From positions 110,888 to 174,887 of the forward strand of contig UBTF01000002.1 of NCBI GenBank assembly GCA_900468285.1: 64,000 nucleotides of DNA, read 5' to 3'. The notes below the pieces were generated by a model that saw only the letters and a list, made by a program, of their open reading frames with translations, was not told the DNA's origin and did no database searches. Within the stretch, counting starts at the first letter, position 1; every line of letters starts with the position of its first letter. Origin of the DNA: Hyphomicrobiales bacterium (lineage in GTDB: Bacteria > Pseudomonadota > Alphaproteobacteria > Rhizobiales > Rhizobiaceae). Shown here piece after piece: positions 54,427-63,212 of this stretch. The translations under genes and the position numbers were made by a program.

Positions 54427-56406
54427 CTAGCCGTGGCTATAGGCCGGACCCTTGACCCTGCCGGACATGACACCGAAACCATCGATGATCGCCTCCTGAT
54501 TCTCCATCCGCCCGATTTCCAGCTGGACCTCGGAAAGCGCGCGCATCAACTGAACCATCCGGTCGCCATCGCCAGCCTCGGTAGCCTCTGCGATCTCTCG
54601 CTCCAGATCGATCTTCTGCCATCGCAGCGCCTTGGTTCGCTTGTGCAAAGACAATGCCTGCGTATAACCCTCACGCGCATCTTCAAGCGCCGCCTGCTCG
54701 GTTGCGGTCCACAGCCGCGCATTTCGCACCTGCTGGTTCATGGCCTTCACCAGCGGTTCGAAACCCTGGGCTTCAAGACGCGATGCAAGTCCCTCGCGCG
54801 AAAGTCCGGCAGCGCTTTCCGCCGCGTAGGTCAGAACCTGCGACCAGAGCTTCTGCAGATCGCGGTTCTCATAATCGATGGCGGCAATCTCGTCATATTC
54901 CTCCAGCAACAGCTGCGGATGATTGACGATTGTCAGCGCCAGAACGCTTTCGCGCAGGGCTGGCGTTGCCAGATACCCCTTGACGAGTCCAGACTGGCTG
55001 AGCCTGTCCGATATGCTGCCAGAGCCGGTCGTCGTGCCTCTGGGCGGCACGCGCTGCCCCCCGCGCCCGGCACCGGCATCGCCGCGGCCATAATTCCGGT
55101 TAGGCGCGTTACCACGCTGGAATTGCGGCTGAAAGAATGCATTCAGCCTGTCGCGCATATCCTGCTGATAGAACCGACGGACGCTTTCGTCGCCAATCAC
55201 GGAGACGATCTGGCGAAGGCGGCTTTCCAGCTCCGCGCGCTTTTCGGGCGTATCGAAGGTCACCGACGCCGTTTCGCGGCTCCATATCATCGCGGCCAGA
55301 GGCTTGGCTTCGGAAAGCACGCGGTCGAATGGCGCCCTGCCCTCGTGGCGGACCAGATCGTCGGGGTCCTTACCATCGGGCAGAAGCGCAAAGCTGACGG
55401 AGCGGCCCGGCTTGATGTGCGGCAGTGCAAGATCGGCCGCCCGGCTTGCGGCGCGAATGCCCGCGCCGTCACCGTCGAAACACAGGATCGGCTGCGGCGA
55501 CATCTTCCACAGAAGATCAAGCTGGCTTTCCGTCAGCGCGGTGCCGAGCGGCGCCACCGCATTTTCGACGCCAGCCTGATAAAGGGCGATGACGTCCATA
55601 TAGCCTTCCACGGCGATGACGGTGCCCGACGATTGCGTGGCTCGACGCGCGCGCGCAAAATTGTAAAGCACATTGCCCTTATGAAAGAGCTCCGTCTCAT
55701 TGGAATTGAGATATTTCGCCATGGCATCGGCGGCCATGGCGCGTCCACCAAAGGCAATCACCTTTTCCCGCGACGAAAGAATGGGGAACATGATGCGATC
55801 ACGAAAACGGTCATAGGAGACCGGCACGTTCTCATGCACCACCAGCCCGCAGGCTTCCATCTGCTCCCTGGCAATTCCTTTTGACGCCAGATGTTCTTTC
55901 AGCGCGTTGCGACTGTCTGGCGCAAAGCCAAGGCGGAAGGTTTCTATCGTTCGTCCCGTCAGGCCGCGATCGCGCAGATAGGCCCGCGCTCTGGCGCCCG
56001 CCGCGGTCTGCAACTGATCCTGAAAGAACAGGGTCGCCATTTCCATGACATCCTGCAAGGTCGCCCGCTCACGCTCGCGCCTTTCCGCCTGCACATCCGG
56101 CTGCGGCATGGCCACACCGGCCATATCGGCAATCTGCTGGACGGCTTCGGGAAAGCCCATGCCATCGAGGTCAGTCAGGAAGCGGAAATGGTCGCCGGAA
56201 ACGCCACAGCCAAAACAGTGGTAACGGCCCTTGCGATCTTCGCAGTGGAAGCTTGGGCTTTTTTCGCCGTGAAATGGGCAGCAGGCCCAATAGTCTCCCT
56301 TGGATGCGTTGCTCTTCTTCCTGTCCCACGTCACACGTCTGCCGATAACATCGGAGATGTTAACCCGGTCACGTATCTCGTCGAGAAATGAGTTTGAAAA
56401 GCGCAT
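54427..56406 (-). CDS. dnaG: DNA primase
   Basis: 659 residues, full length. N-terminal zinc-binding domain CCPFHGEKSPSFHCEDRKGR then YHCFGCGVSGDH (CHC2 ligands), the RNA polymerase catalytic core (VIAFGGRAM; VIAVEGYMDVIALYQAGVEN, the Toprim Glu; LCFDGDGAGIRAASRAADLA, the Asp-x-Asp), and a C-terminal helicase-interaction domain of ~150 residues. It makes the RNA primers for Okazaki fragments. A Gly/Arg-rich linker (GRGDAGAGRGGQRVPPRG) joins core and C-terminal domain. Cotranscription with yqeY upstream is possible but the genes are over 350 bp apart with a terminator between. Confidence 0.97.
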   Translation of the reverse strand: MRFSNSFLDEIRDRVNISDVIGRRVTWDRKKSNASKGDYWACCPFHGEKSPSFHCEDRKGRYHCFGCGVSGDHFRFLTDLDGMGFPEAVQQIADMAGVAMPQPDVQAERRERERATLQDVMEMATLFFQDQLQTAAGARARAYLRDRGLTGRTIETFRLGFAPDSRNALKEHLASKGIAREQMEACGLVVHENVPVSYDRFRDRIMFPILSSREKVIAFGGRAMAADAMAKYLNSNETELFHKGNVLYNFARARRATQSSGTVIAVEGYMDVIALYQAGVENAVAPLGTALTESQLDLLWKMSPQPILCFDGDGAGIRAASRAADLALPHIKPGRSVSFALLPDGKDPDDLVRHEGRAPFDRVLSEAKPLAAMIWSRETASVTFDTPEKRAELESRLRQIVSVIGDESVRRFYQQDMRDRLNAFFQPQFQRGNAPNRNYGRGDAGAGRGGQRVPPRGTTTGSGSISDRLSQSGLVKGYLATPALRESVLALTIVNHPQLLLEEYDEIAAIDYENRDLQKLWSQVLTYAAESAAGLSREGLASRLEAQGFEPLVKAMNQQVRNARLWTATEQAALEDAREGYTQALSLHKRTKALRWQKIDLEREIAEATEAGDGDRMVQLMRALSEVQLEIGRMENQEAIIDGFGVMSGRVKGPAYSHG

Positions 56407-56721
56407 CTTTACCTGGGATCACCGCCTGTTTCGGCCAGTCCTTTATATAAGCGCAGCCTGGCTTCTTTACCAAGCGCAGAAACCGACCGTACCCGATATT
56501 CACAGGCGCGACACCATCATTGCAAATCACATGCCCCAACTTCGGGCAAAATGAAGGCAGGGCCGAAAGCCGAAACATTATGTTTTTGTAATTTGAAGGC
56601 GGGCTTTCACCGACATATCGTTGCTGCGTCGGCATGAGGCCGAGTATGCGTGATGCCTGATATCGAGCGACATCCCCCATGACCGCCCGATACGCGCTTC
56701 AAGCGTGTGAGCGTCCCGTAC
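56407..56721. other. Intergenic region upstream of dnaG
   Basis: 315 bp with no gene recognised. It holds the dnaG promoter on the minus strand; a 103-codon minus-strand frame here (56369-56680) overlaps the dnaG start and has no family features, so I reject it. Confidence 0.55.
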
Positions 56722-56761
56722 ATGAAAAGGCAGGGTATCCACATATGCCCTGCCTTTTCAT
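56722..56761. terminator. Terminator downstream of yqeY
   Basis: ATGAAAAGGCAGGG (56722-56735) / CCCTGCCTTTTCAT (56748-56761), perfect 14-bp stem with a 12-base loop. It ends the yqeY transcript before dnaG. Confidence 0.88.
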
Positions 56762-56769
56762 ATTTCGTG

Positions 56770-57222
56770 CTACTTCAGCAGTTCCTTGATCAGGCCGGAA
56801 GCCTTGCCGAAATCGATCTGGCCGGGATAGCGCTCTTTGAGCACGCCCATCACCTTACCCATATCACGAAGGCCGGAGGCCTCGGTCTCGGCAATCACGC
56901 CCTCAAGGATCGAGCGAACCTTCTCCTCGGGAATTTCTTCCGGCATGAAGCTCTTGATGATGGCGATTTCCTCGCGCTCATGCTCCGCCAGCTCGCCGCG
57001 ACCAGCCTTGTCGTAAATGGCTGCAGATTCCTCGCGCTGCTTGATCATCTTGGCCAGGATCTGCAAAATCTCTTCGTCCGAAACCGCATCCTTGCCGATG
57101 CCGCGATTGGCGATGTCGCGATCCTTGACGGCAGCCTGGATGAGGCGGATCGTTGAAATCTGCCGCGAGTCGCGGGCTTTCATGGCCTCTTTCAACGTAT
57201 TGGCAAATGTATCGCGTATCAT
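56770..57222 (-). CDS. GatB/YqeY domain-containing protein
   Basis: 150 residues, the usual YqeY length. Signatures: KEAMKARDSRQISTIRLIQA, then KRDRDIANRG-like turn (AAVKDRDIANRGIGKDAVSD), EILQILAKMIKQREESAAIY, ELAEHEREEIAIIKSFMPEE and GKVMGVLKERYPGQIDFGKA. The domain is the helical tail of GatB, which binds tRNA in the amidotransferase; the stand-alone protein may bind tRNA or act with asparaginyl/glutaminyl charging, but its role is not fixed. GGGAGAAAG precedes the ATG at 57222; a longer frame from 57327 has no support. Divergent from carA. Confidence 0.93.
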   Translation of the reverse strand: MIRDTFANTLKEAMKARDSRQISTIRLIQAAVKDRDIANRGIGKDAVSDEEILQILAKMIKQREESAAIYDKAGRGELAEHEREEIAIIKSFMPEEIPEEKVRSILEGVIAETEASGLRDMGKVMGVLKERYPGQIDFGKASGLIKELLK

Positions 57223-57545
57223 GGCTTTCTCCCTGGAAAAGCCGCAGGGACCGGCAAATTCCGGTCGTGCTTTTCCGTCACAAATTTGCCGGTGACATAA
57301 ACGAGCAACGGCGGCTCGGCAAATCATTTACCTAAGGCTTTGATTTGCCTCATCTTAAATTCCGGTTAATTGTTGCGCCCGTGGTTGACCGGCAGCACCC
57401 CTTTCGTTATTTTCCGGCACCTGCACAGGATTTTTAACGAAGGTTACGACGCGAAGGCTTTCGCGCGCCCTTATCCGCGACAAAAGATGACCGCTTAGCA
57501 CCTGCCTTCCTCCTGGCGGGCCCAAGTGGCAGAAACGGAAACGAG
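57223..57545. other. Divergent control region of yqeY and carA
   Basis: 323 bp between the two starts. It holds both promoters and a carA leader of up to ~200 bases with two short hairpins, CGCGAA/TTCGCG (57450-57465) and CTGCC/GGCAG (about 57502-57532). No arginine or pyrimidine leader peptide was recognised. Confidence 0.45.
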
Positions 57546-58751
57546 ATGACCGAGACAGCACCCTGGACCACCCGCAAACCCACCGCCATGCTCGTTCTGG
57601 CAGATGGCACCGTGATCGAGGGAACCGGCATCGGCGCAACCGGCAAGGTTCAGGCGGAGGTCTGCTTCAACACCGCATTGACCGGTTATGAGGAAATTCT
57701 GACCGATCCTTCCTACCTCGGCCAGATCGTTACCTTCACCTTCCCGCATATCGGCAATGTCGGCACGAACGAAGAAGACATCGAAGACCTGACGCCCGCT
57801 GCACGACGCGGCGCGGTCGGCGTCATCTTCAAGGCTGACATTACCGATCCTTCCAACTTCCGCGCCGTCAAGCATCTGGATGCATGGCTGAAAACCCGCG
57901 GCGTCATCGGCCTTTGCGGCGTCGATACGCGCGCACTGACCGCCTGGATCCGTGAAAACGGCGCACCGAACGCCGTCATCGCGCATGACCCGAATGGCGT
58001 TTTCGATATCGAAGCGCTGAAAGCGGAAGCAAAGGCTTGGAGCGGTCTGGAAGGTCTCGACCTCGCCATCGAAGCCACGTCCGGCCAGTCGTCTGTCTGG
58101 AACGAAACGCCCTGGGAATGGAACAAGGGCTACGGCACGCTGGGTGATACGGCGGCGAAATACCACGTCGTCTGCATCGACTTTGGCGTCAAGCGCAACA
58201 TTCTGCGTCTCTTCGCTGGCCTCGACTGCAAGGTGACCGTCGTTCCCGCCCAGACATCGGCGGAAGACATCATGGCCCTGAAGCCGGATGGCGTGTTCCT
58301 GTCCAACGGCCCCGGAGATCCGGCCGCAACGGGCAAATACGCCGTTCCAGTCATTCAGGACCTGATCAAGACCGAATTGCCGATGTTCGGCATTTGCCTT
58401 GGCCACCAGATCCTTGGCCTTGCCGTTGGCGCAAAGACGGAAAAGATGCATCAGGGCCACCATGGTGCAAACCATCCGGTAAAGGACTATACGACCGGCA
58501 AGGTGGAAATCGTCTCGATGAACCACGGCTTCGCGGTGGACACGAAGTCCCTGCCGGAAGGCGTTGAAGAGACTCACACTTCGCTGTTCGATGGCACCAA
58601 TTGCGGCCTGCGCATTACCGGAAAGCCGGTCTTCTCCGTGCAGCACCATCCCGAAGCCTCGCCCGGCCCGCAGGACAGCCATTATCTGTTCCGCCGTTTC
58701 GTCAACCTTCTTCGCGAAAAGAAGGGTGAAGAGGCGCTTGCAGAGCGCTGA
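57546..58751 (+). CDS. carA: Carbamoyl-phosphate synthase small subunit
   Basis: 401 residues, full length. The N-terminal small-chain domain (CFNTALTGYEEILTDPSYLG, then HIGNVGTNEEDIE) precedes a class I glutamine amidotransferase with the nucleophile in FGICLGHQILGLA and the His-Glu pair in VQHHPEASPGPQD. It hydrolyses glutamine and channels ammonia to CarB for carbamoyl phosphate, the precursor of arginine and pyrimidines. carB is not downstream here: a terminator and a MATE gene on the opposite strand follow, so carA and carB are split in this genome. GAAACGAG precedes the ATG. Confidence 0.97.
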   Translation: MTETAPWTTRKPTAMLVLADGTVIEGTGIGATGKVQAEVCFNTALTGYEEILTDPSYLGQIVTFTFPHIGNVGTNEEDIEDLTPAARRGAVGVIFKADITDPSNFRAVKHLDAWLKTRGVIGLCGVDTRALTAWIRENGAPNAVIAHDPNGVFDIEALKAEAKAWSGLEGLDLAIEATSGQSSVWNETPWEWNKGYGTLGDTAAKYHVVCIDFGVKRNILRLFAGLDCKVTVVPAQTSAEDIMALKPDGVFLSNGPGDPAATGKYAVPVIQDLIKTELPMFGICLGHQILGLAVGAKTEKMHQGHHGANHPVKDYTTGKVEIVSMNHGFAVDTKSLPEGVEETHTSLFDGTNCGLRITGKPVFSVQHHPEASPGPQDSHYLFRRFVNLLREKKGEEALAER

Positions 58752-58778
58752 TAAACGAACGGAAACAATCGATTTTAG

Positions 58779-58806
58779 CGGCCCGCCTTATCATCGGGCC
58801 GTTTTC
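58779..58806 (+). terminator. Terminator of carA
   Basis: CGGCCCG (58779-58785) / CGGGCCG (58795-58801) followed by TTTTCATTT. It overlaps the last codons of the opposite-strand MATE gene. Confidence 0.82.
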
Positions 58807-60188
58807 ATTTCGCGCTTTACCATCAGGTAGAAACGGGTCGTCAACAAGAGAGCGGCGGTCGAAAGGCCCATGATAAAGCCGAACCACACCCCACGACCGC
58901 CAAAGCCGAGAGGAAAGGCTGTGATCCAGGCCAGCGCAAGGCCGATGGGCCAATAGGAAATCAGCGCCAGTATCATCGGCACCCGTGCATCCTTCAGCCC
59001 ACGCAAAAGACCGGCCGCCACCGCCTGCATTCCATCCACCAGCTGAAACACCCCGGCAATGATGACAAGCGTGCTGGCATAGGCGAGCACGTCTGTCGCG
59101 CCCGGCAGCGCAGGATCAAGAAACCAGCTGGCCAGATATTCTGGCTTGAGGGCGAAGAACAGCCCACCGCATGCAGCAATGACGCAGGCGACCGCGTAAA
59201 CCGTGATGGCCGCGCGAACGAGGTTCGGATAGTCTCCCTGCCCATGCGCAATGCCGATCCGCACTGTTGCCGCTTGTGACAGCCCGAGCGGGATCATGAA
59301 GGCGATGGAGGCCAGCTGAAGCGCTATTCCATGCGCCGCCAGTTCGATTGTGCCGATCTGCCCCATCAGGATAGAGGCCGCAGAAAACAACGTCACTTCC
59401 GCAAGAATGGTAACGCTGATGGGCAGGCCAAGCCTGATGACTTCCCAGAGGGCATGAAGATCAGGCCGCCAGAAACGGACAAAGAGTTCATAGCGACGCG
59501 TTTCATCGCGCGTCTGAATGTAGACGACGATGAACAGGAGGCTGAAGGCGTTGACGATGACCGCAGCGTAAGCGGCACCGATCATGCCGAAGGCTGGGAA
59601 GCCGAAGTGCCCGAGAACCAGCGCATAGGCCAGAACACCATTTATCAGCAGCATGGCGATGGTCGCGTAGAGAATGATGCCGGCGCGCCCGATGGCGCTG
59701 ACGAGGCCGCGCATCACATAGAACAGAAGTGCAGGCAGCAAACCGAACTGCGCTATCGCCAGATATTCCCCGGTCTGCCGCGCTACCGCAGGGTTTTGCC
59801 CCAGTGCCAGCAAAATCTTTTCCGCGCTGAAGAACAGCGGCATGGTCAGCAACCAGTAGACGATTGCCACCCACATGCCCATGCGCAGCGAACGGCGTGC
59901 CGATGTCGCATCTCCCTGCCCATAGGCATTGGCGACCATGGGAACGACGGCAACGGAGAAGCCGGAGCCGAAAATGAAGACGACAAAGTAGAACTGCCCG
60001 GCCAGCACCATGGCGGCCAGCTTTTCGGCACCCAACTGCCCGACGATGACCATATCCGTGGTGTGAATTCCCAACTGCGCCAGCTGCGCACCAATCAGCG
60101 GAATTCCCAGGGCCAGAGTAGCGCGCAGATGTGCACTCCAGGAATCGGCAGTTACCTGGGGTTTCGTTCCCGCGACCGTAGAAGACAT
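58791..60188 (-). CDS. MATE family multidrug efflux transporter (NorM-type)
   Basis: 465 residues with 12 spans in two similar halves. N-terminal half: GIPLIGAQLAQLGIHTTDMV (TM1 of MATE, with the typical pro-Leu), VVPMVANAYGQGD; second half: RLGLPISVTILAEVTLFSAA, IPLGLSQAATVRIGIAHGQG. MATE pumps export cationic drugs using Na+ or H+. GAGG at 60196-60199 precedes the ATG. The leader contains a hairpin followed by a T-rich run and a short reading frame whose stop overlaps this ribosome site, so expression may be set by attenuation. Confidence 0.93.
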   Translation of the reverse strand: MSSTVAGTKPQVTADSWSAHLRATLALGIPLIGAQLAQLGIHTTDMVIVGQLGAEKLAAMVLAGQFYFVVFIFGSGFSVAVVPMVANAYGQGDATSARRSLRMGMWVAIVYWLLTMPLFFSAEKILLALGQNPAVARQTGEYLAIAQFGLLPALLFYVMRGLVSAIGRAGIILYATIAMLLINGVLAYALVLGHFGFPAFGMIGAAYAAVIVNAFSLLFIVVYIQTRDETRRYELFVRFWRPDLHALWEVIRLGLPISVTILAEVTLFSAASILMGQIGTIELAAHGIALQLASIAFMIPLGLSQAATVRIGIAHGQGDYPNLVRAAITVYAVACVIAACGGLFFALKPEYLASWFLDPALPGATDVLAYASTLVIIAGVFQLVDGMQAVAAGLLRGLKDARVPMILALISYWPIGLALAWITAFPLGFGGRGVWFGFIMGLSTAALLLTTRFYLMVKREMKTAR

Positions 60189-60197
60189 GGCATCACC

Positions 60198-60242
60198 TCA
60201 AAAAGAAAAGCCGCTGTCCTGCAAAGAAGGAGAGCGGCGCAT
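60198..60242 (-). CDS. Possible 14-codon leader peptide of the MATE gene
   Basis: ATG at 60240-60242 to TGA at 60198-60200 encodes MRRSPSLQDSGFSF. The stop TGA shares its GA with the GAGG ribosome site of the MATE gene, so translation of the leader would bear on initiation. The ribosome site of the leader frame itself is weak (AGGC three bases before the ATG). Whether it is translated is not shown. Confidence 0.35.
   Translation of the reverse strand: MRRSPSLQDSGFSF
60201..60238 (-). promoter_or_regulatory. Terminator-like attenuator hairpin in the MATE leader
   Basis: On the minus strand GCCGCT, C, TCCT, seven bases, AGGA, C, AGCGGC forms a stem of 6+4 pairs with one mismatch (60210-60238), followed by TTTTCTTTTT (60201-60209) just before the ribosome site GAGG. 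This is the shape of an intrinsic terminator placed inside the leader. Confidence 0.6.
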
Positions 60243-60511
60243 TGCCTGAATAAGACAATCGCAACAGATGCGCAAGAATGCGGCAGACGCGCAAAATCTT
60301 GGCAGGGTTAAAGATTGATTAACTGAAACATTCACTTACCGGAAAAAAATATTGGCGAGCGACACGACTATTAAAGTTTCGTCATGCAACAATGATACGG
60401 TCCACAGAACAAGTTGCGACTTTCTGGCTGCATGAGGCACGCCGAACCAGCCCCCAAGGCATGTCCCCCATCCAAATCCGGAAGAACCGGTCTCTTTTTG
60501 AGGTCCATACA

Positions 60512-62602
60512 TTGTCCAGAAAATCGAATTTGATGACGCGAATTGTCGTGGCGGCGTCCTGCGTCGTCGTTGCGGCTTTTGTAGGATTTTCCATTTATAT
60601 TGATGGGCTCCAGCGTGATGCGGCAAACCATTTCGTCGAAGACAAGATCAATGCGGCAGGCAAGCAGTCGGCACTCAGCGTTGCCAACTGGCTGAATGGC
60701 CGCGTCATGATGACCGAGATGGTGGCTGCGTCCATGGTAACGGCAACGACCCAGGAAAAGCTCGAGCTTGCCCTGCACAATGAGGTTCTTGCACGCGAAT
60801 TCAAATCCGCATATTTCGGCGATGAAACGGGTGCGTTCAACAACTTCCCATCGACCAAGATGCGCGAAGGTTACGACCCACGCCAGCGTCCGTGGTACCA
60901 GGCTGCGGTCAAGGCCAACTCCACCGTTCTGACCGAGCCTTACACGGATGCCACCACCGGCAAGCTCGTGGTCAGCGCCGCCCTGCCCGTCAAGCGCGAT
61001 GGCAAGCTGGTTGGGGTTGCCGCCAGCGACTTCCTGTTGACGACATTGGTTTCCATGATCGGCTCCGTCGATGCGGGCGACGGAGGCTATGCGTTTCTTG
61101 TCAACAAGGATGGCAAGATCCTGATTCATCCAGACGAAGCCATGATCAACAAGACGCTGACCGACCTCTTCCCGGTCGCAACCCCAAAAATCTCCCAAGC
61201 CGTCTCGCAGACCCGCATTGGCGACGCTGACAAGATGACCAGCTTTATTCTAGTCCCCGGTCTTCCCGGTGTCGAATGGTCCGTGGGTCTCGTCATCGAC
61301 AGCAACACCGCGTTTGCATCCATCACGCAGTTTCGCATCGCAGCCGTTGTCGCCACCATTCTGGCCGTCGCTGGCATGATCGCCTTCCTCGCCTTCCTCA
61401 TGAACAGCCTCGTCATCAAACCCGTGACGCGCATGACGCTCGCGATGGAGCAGCTTGCAGACGGCAATCTGGACGCGACCATTCCCGGCCAGGAACGCAA
61501 GGACCAGATCGGCTCAATGGCAGCTGCCGTTGCCGTGTTCCGCACCAACGCCGTGGAGCGTCGTCGTCTCGAAGGCGATGCCGAGGAGACAAGAACGCTT
61601 TCCGAGCAGGAGCGCAACGAGCGGGAAAAAACCGCCGCCAAGGATGCTGCAGACATCCAGTTCGCAGTCGATTCCTTGGCCGAAGGTCTCGCAAACCTTG
61701 CAAATGGCAACATGCATCACCGTATCAACACACCGTTCATTCCGCGGGTGGACCGCTTGCGTGAAGACTTCAACACCTCGATTGCCAAGCTGAATGCCGC
61801 CCTTGTCACTGTTGGCAAGAATGCAAATGCCATTGATGCAGGCGCAAACGAAATTCGCCATTCTGCCGATGACCTTGCCAAACGCACGGAACGGCAGGCC
61901 GCATCCGTGGAAGAAACCGCAGCTGCCCTGGAAGAAGTCACCACCACCGTGAAGGACTCCGCCAAGCGCGCCGAAGAGGTCGGTCGTCTTGTCGCCCGCG
62001 CCCGTAGCAACGCAGAACAATCAGGCGCTGTCGTCAGTGATGCGGTCAAGGCCATGGAAGGCATCGAGCAATCCTCGTCCGGCATTTCCAAGATCATCGG
62101 CGTCATCGACGAGATTGCCTTCCAGACCAATCTCCTTGCCCTGAATGCGGGTGTTGAGGCGGCTCGCGCTGGCGAAGCAGGCAAGGGCTTTGCCGTCGTG
62201 GCTCAGGAAGTGCGCGAGCTTGCCCAGCGTTCCGCCAATGCAGCAAAGGAAATCAAGGCGTTGATCGGCGCTTCTACCAGTCAGGTGGAAATCGGCGTTT
62301 CGCTGGTTGGCAATGCCGGAAAGGCGCTCGAAACCATCGTGGCGGAAGTGCAGGAAATCAACACGCACATCAATGCCATCGTCCTTGCATCGCGGGAACA
62401 GTCTACCGGGCTGCAGGAAATCAACACCGCAATCAACAATATCGATCAAAGCACGCAGCAAAACGCCGCCATGGTGGAAGAGCAGACAGCGGCAAGTCAC
62501 GGTCTTGCTTCCGAAGCGGCAGCGCTTAACGCACTGATCGCTCAGTTCAAGCTGGCGAAGGAACAGTTCGGCCAGAACGCCGACTATCGCAGCGCGGCCT
62601 GA
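60512..62602 (+). CDS. Methyl-accepting chemotaxis protein with dCache-type sensor
   Basis: About 696 residues from a TTG at 60512 with GAGG eight bases upstream; ATGs at 60461 and 60392 would extend it but lack ribosome sites. TM1 at ~8-30, a double-Cache periplasmic domain ([20 protein letters not shown], then [18 protein letters not shown], and [18 protein letters not shown]), TM2 near 273-295, HAMP, and the signalling hairpin [20 protein letters not shown]. The ligand is probably a small amino acid or organic acid. Unlike the receptor at 7.9 kb it has no xWxxF tail (ends DYRSAA), so methylation would need help from other receptors. Confidence 0.9.
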   Translation: MSRKSNLMTRIVVAASCVVVAAFVGFSIYIDGLQRDAANHFVEDKINAAGKQSALSVANWLNGRVMMTEMVAASMVTATTQEKLELALHNEVLAREFKSAYFGDETGAFNNFPSTKMREGYDPRQRPWYQAAVKANSTVLTEPYTDATTGKLVVSAALPVKRDGKLVGVAASDFLLTTLVSMIGSVDAGDGGYAFLVNKDGKILIHPDEAMINKTLTDLFPVATPKISQAVSQTRIGDADKMTSFILVPGLPGVEWSVGLVIDSNTAFASITQFRIAAVVATILAVAGMIAFLAFLMNSLVIKPVTRMTLAMEQLADGNLDATIPGQERKDQIGSMAAAVAVFRTNAVERRRLEGDAEETRTLSEQERNEREKTAAKDAADIQFAVDSLAEGLANLANGNMHHRINTPFIPRVDRLREDFNTSIAKLNAALVTVGKNANAIDAGANEIRHSADDLAKRTERQAASVEETAAALEEVTTTVKDSAKRAEEVGRLVARARSNAEQSGAVVSDAVKAMEGIEQSSSGISKIIGVIDEIAFQTNLLALNAGVEAARAGEAGKGFAVVAQEVRELAQRSANAAKEIKALIGASTSQVEIGVSLVGNAGKALETIVAEVQEINTHINAIVLASREQSTGLQEINTAINNIDQSTQQNAAMVEEQTAASHGLASEAAALNALIAQFKLAKEQFGQNADYRSAA

Positions 62603-62609
62603 TAAGACC

Positions 62610-62635
62610 GACGTGGCTGCAACAGCGGCCACGTC
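62610..62635. terminator. Hairpin after the chemoreceptor gene
   Basis: GACGTGGC (62610-62617) / GCCACGTC (62628-62635), perfect 8-bp stem. No T run follows. Confidence 0.5.
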
Positions 62636-62726
62636 CTCCCCACCCGTCGGTTTGCGTTCCCAGTGGGCTTGTTAAAGCGTGGAAAAACCGACACCCTGCC
62701 CGCCGACACAATCAAGCGGGGAGAGC

Positions 62727-63212
62727 ATGATGTCGGACATCATCTGGCGAGGCGTTGCAATGGGAATTGGCGGCACGGTCTTTATGGACCTCTGGGCCGT
62801 CATCCTGCACCGGTTCTTCGGCCAGTCCGCTCCCAACTGGGCACCGGTTGGGCGATGGTTCTGGCACCTGCCTAAGGGCAAGGTGTTCCATGACAATATT
62901 GCCGGCGCCTTGCCTTACAAACACGAAAACGCACTCGGCTGGATTTCCCATTACGCCGTCGGCATTCTCTACGGCATCCTTCTTGCATTGCTCGTGCCGC
63001 CTGAATGGTTTGCGGCGCCATCCTTTATGCTTCCATGGCTGGTGGGTATCGTCACCGTCGCGGCAGGGTGGTTCCTGTTGCAGCCGGGCCTCGGCATCGG
63101 CTGGGCTGCATCCAAAACGCCAAACCCCTGGAAGGTGCGCGCTCTCAACCTTGTGGCGCACACCGTATTTGCGCTTGGCATGTTCGTTATAGCGCTGCTG
63201 CTGAGCCGTTAG
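62727..63212 (+). CDS. DUF2938 family membrane protein
   Basis: 161 residues with four or so spans. Family-like features: GVAMGIGGTVFMDLWAVILHRFFG, then WHLPKGKVFHDNIAGALPY-like loop, ISHYAVGILYGILLALL and PGLGIGWAASKTPNPWKVRAL. Function of the family is unknown. The start at 62727 follows GGGGAGAGC; an earlier frame start at 62679 lacks a ribosome site. Its stop overlaps the stop of the opposite-strand metallopeptidase by three bases. Confidence 0.83.
   Translation: MMSDIIWRGVAMGIGGTVFMDLWAVILHRFFGQSAPNWAPVGRWFWHLPKGKVFHDNIAGALPYKHENALGWISHYAVGILYGILLALLVPPEWFAAPSFMLPWLVGIVTVAAGWFLLQPGLGIGWAASKTPNPWKVRALNLVAHTVFALGMFVIALLLSR

Larger units (their letters stand above)
60189..60511. other. Divergent control region of the MATE gene and the chemoreceptor
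   Basis: 323 bp between the two starts. It holds the MATE leader with its hairpin and short frame (60198-60242) and the promoters of both genes. The chemoreceptor leader is 60400-60511. Confidence 0.5.

Noticed and set aside
54433..55884. 483-codon plus-strand frame opposite dnaG
   Set aside because: Antisense shadow of primase.
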